The notes below the pieces were generated by a model. It was not told the origin of the DNA, did no database searches, and was given only the letters and a program-made list of their open reading frames with translations. Shown one piece after another: positions 62,696 through 64,000 of a stretch of DNA of 64,000 nucleotides (the first letter of the stretch is position 1; each line of letters begins with the position of its first letter). The translations under genes were made by a program, and so were the position numbers. This DNA comes from Rivularia sp963920925 (GTDB taxonomy: Bacteria > Cyanobacteriota > Cyanobacteriia > Cyanobacteriales > Nostocaceae). The stretch lies in assembly GCF_963920925.1 (NCBI RefSeq), contig NZ_CAWUDI010000001.1, positions 275,986 to 339,985 of the forward strand. The letters are read 5' to 3'.

Positions 62696-63856
62696 TTAAT
62701 TGTTGAGGTTGGGAATAATCTCTGTTATCACCCGATTATTTGAACCTCCCCCTTTAACAACCACATTTTCTGTATTAAAATTACCAGTTGCAGAATCACC
62801 TTTAAAAGTTAATTGAGGTTCTGTTTGAGCGTATGTTACGTTTCCAGAAGCTTCTACTAATTGCTTGTTTAAATACCAAGTTAAATTATTCGATTGAATA
62901 GACTGACCTTTTTTTCCGATACCTTTAACGTCTCCTTGAACAAAAACTGTATCTTGGGGTATTTTTAATTCACCTCGATTCCCGGTTACAGTTATATTTT
63001 CAGCACGATGTACCACTTTTACTGGTGCATTTGTTTTAATATTTTGGGCGTTTACATTCCAAGTTAGGGAATTACTAGCTATTTGCACCAAAGGATCTAA
63101 TAATTCTATAAAGGCATTTTTTGTAATATTGACAATTTTTGTTTTTAAGAAAATTTCAGCAGCATCTCCCCTACCGCGATCGGTAAGTTTATTATTCTCG
63201 AAACGGTTAATCTGCATGGTGCGATCGCCAATTAGTTTTTCCTGTTTAATCATCCAGGTTAATTGCTCGGTTTGCATTTGCAGTTGGGGATCGAACGATT
63301 TGGCTACGACTCCCCCAGAAAAATCAATCCGCTGTTCGCGGGTTTTAACTCTTGCTTCTTTGGCTACTGCCTGTAACTGTTTGTGAGTACCGTTAAGTTG
63401 ATTGCGAACAATCATTAAATCTTCTTTAGGCCGCCATTCTAATTCATTACCTCGCAATACCACACCATTTTCTGGATCGGTTGCAACAATTTTACCTTTA
63501 AGAAATAATTGCTTTCCGTCTTGCCTAATATCGGCTTTGTCTGCCGTAATCTTGTAAACTATTTTACCGTCTTGATACAGTTCGCCATAAGGATTCTCAG
63601 CATTACCAATTTGTTTTTCTTTGGTATATTTAGCTTGTTTAGCATTTACCTTCCAAATTGGCTGACCTTTTTCATCAAATTGTTCTAAAGCTACACCTTG
63701 GAAAGTAAAGTTACTTTCGTCTTCTTGTACGGATTCGTCTTCAACTGGTTCGGAGTCAAGATTGGGCTTCTCACCTCCACAACTAACTAATGTCAGAAGA
63801 AAGAAGGCGCAGGGCAGAAGGCAGAGGCTAAAAGTCTTGCGAGTTAAGCTTTTCAT
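62696..63856 (-). CDS. lptC: LptC-family lipopolysaccharide transport protein
   Basis: Periplasmic or inner-membrane-anchored component of the LPS export bridge. The 386-residue protein begins with a lipoprotein signal (LPCAFFLLTLVSCGGEKP, lipobox LVSC). Two LptC/OstA-like beta-jellyroll repeats follow: QGVALEQFDEKGQPIWKVNA through GKIVATDPENGVVLRGNELE, then SGGVVAKSFDPQLQMQTEQL to NLTWYLNKQLVEASGNVTY. Cyanobacterial LptC is about twice the E. coli length, as here. The start is the ATG at 63856. No lptA/B/F/G is in view. Confidence 0.88.
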   Translation of the reverse strand: MKSLTRKTFSLCLLPCAFFLLTLVSCGGEKPNLDSEPVEDESVQEDESNFTFQGVALEQFDEKGQPIWKVNAKQAKYTKEKQIGNAENPYGELYQDGKIVYKITADKADIRQDGKQLFLKGKIVATDPENGVVLRGNELEWRPKEDLMIVRNQLNGTHKQLQAVAKEARVKTREQRIDFSGGVVAKSFDPQLQMQTEQLTWMIKQEKLIGDRTMQINRFENNKLTDRGRGDAAEIFLKTKIVNITKNAFIELLDPLVQIASNSLTWNVNAQNIKTNAPVKVVHRAENITVTGNRGELKIPQDTVFVQGDVKGIGKKGQSIQSNNLTWYLNKQLVEASGNVTYAQTEPQLTFKGDSATGNFNTENVVVKGGGSNNRVITEIIPNLNN

Positions 63857-63944
63857 CCTGGATATTATAGAAAGTTTTTTGCGCCATACTCTGTTAACAG
63901 ACGTAGAAAAAATTAAAATTATCCGTGCTTTTGATTTATTTTGA

Positions 63945-64000
63945 GTTTGTAGTAGCGCTTCAGCGCATCCGGAATCCGGATGCGCTGAAGCGCTACTACG
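63945..64000. repeat. Palindromic repeat, GTAGTAGCGC family (copy 4, runs to window end)
   Basis: GTAGTAGCGCTTCAGCGCAT and its complement, joined by CCGGAATCCGG, form a perfect palindrome of about 51 bp. The right end coincides with the window edge. Confidence 0.93.

Noticed and set aside
1..64000. CRISPR arrays
   Set aside because: All tandem repeats seen have 7-17-bp units without spacers, so they are STRRs and not CRISPR.

Overview
The window reads as chromosomal DNA of a filamentous, probably heterocyst-forming cyanobacterium (Nostocales, possibly Calothrix/Rivularia-like). This rests on gene content: phylloquinone genes menF/menA/menC/menE, a BicA-type bicarbonate transporter, a tocopherol cyclase, a stand-alone helical carotenoid protein and a TMEM14 protein. 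It also rests on recurrent HIP1 octamers (GCGATCGC), low GC, and abundant heptameric short tandem repeats (AACTCCT, CCCAATT, GGGGAGA types) in most intergenic gaps. The species call is inference; no rRNA or marker gene is present.

Layout. 1-5.7 kb: the 3' part of a large helical NTPase-like protein, a YdeP-type molybdopterin oxidoreductase and a broken Uma2 gene. 5.8-11.3 kb: phylloquinone block, menF divergent from menA-menC-menE, with a DHNA-CoA thioesterase convergent to menE. 11.5-14 kb: an APH-fold kinase followed by a HopA1-family protein, the same pair of protein types that forms the split dehydratase of class V lanthipeptides and thioamitides; no precursor peptide was found beside it. 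14.8-20.5 kb: a frameshifted alkyltransferase-like gene, TMEM14, a DUF815 ATPase, a membrane-anchored coiled-coil/TerB-C protein, and a DUF2791 (BrxD-like) ATPase. 20.9-28.9 kb: bicA, a YdhR-like protein, a translationally coupled DUF262 + HEPN pair whose HEPN gene carries an in-frame stop, a Ser/Thr kinase preceded by the 3' scrap of a paralogue, a SIMPL protein, an SDR and a small membrane protein. 29-38 kb: TauE/SafE permease with a Tat-exported sulfite-oxidase-like enzyme, two class V PLP enzymes (one a cysteine desulfurase), a MetOD1-type protein with a histidine kinase, and a PD-(D/E)XK protein. 38.9-51 kb: three MscS channels, an Lhr-like helicase, a GMC oxidoreductase, the carotenoid protein and two tandem metallophosphoesterases. 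52-64 kb: tocopherol cyclase, tRNA-Arg(CCU), YdcF, DUF2288, an AI-2E transporter, the lipid cluster plsX-fabH-fabD-plsC, a D,D-carboxypeptidase and LptC.

How the genes work together. The men genes and tocopherol cyclase make isoprenoid quinone/chromanol lipids for photosynthetic membranes. plsX, fabH, fabD and plsC start fatty acid and phospholipid synthesis, while LptC and the carboxypeptidase serve the envelope. BicA supplies inorganic carbon. The accessory layer (HopA1/kinase, TerB-C/DUF2791/helicase, DUF262/HEPN, the large partial NTPase, Uma2) is interspersed and partly decaying, with three visibly broken genes and several families of palindromic or MITE-like repeats. The strongest candidate for an undescribed system is the orphan kinase + HopA1 pair; the second is the split TerB-C/DUF2791/helicase set.
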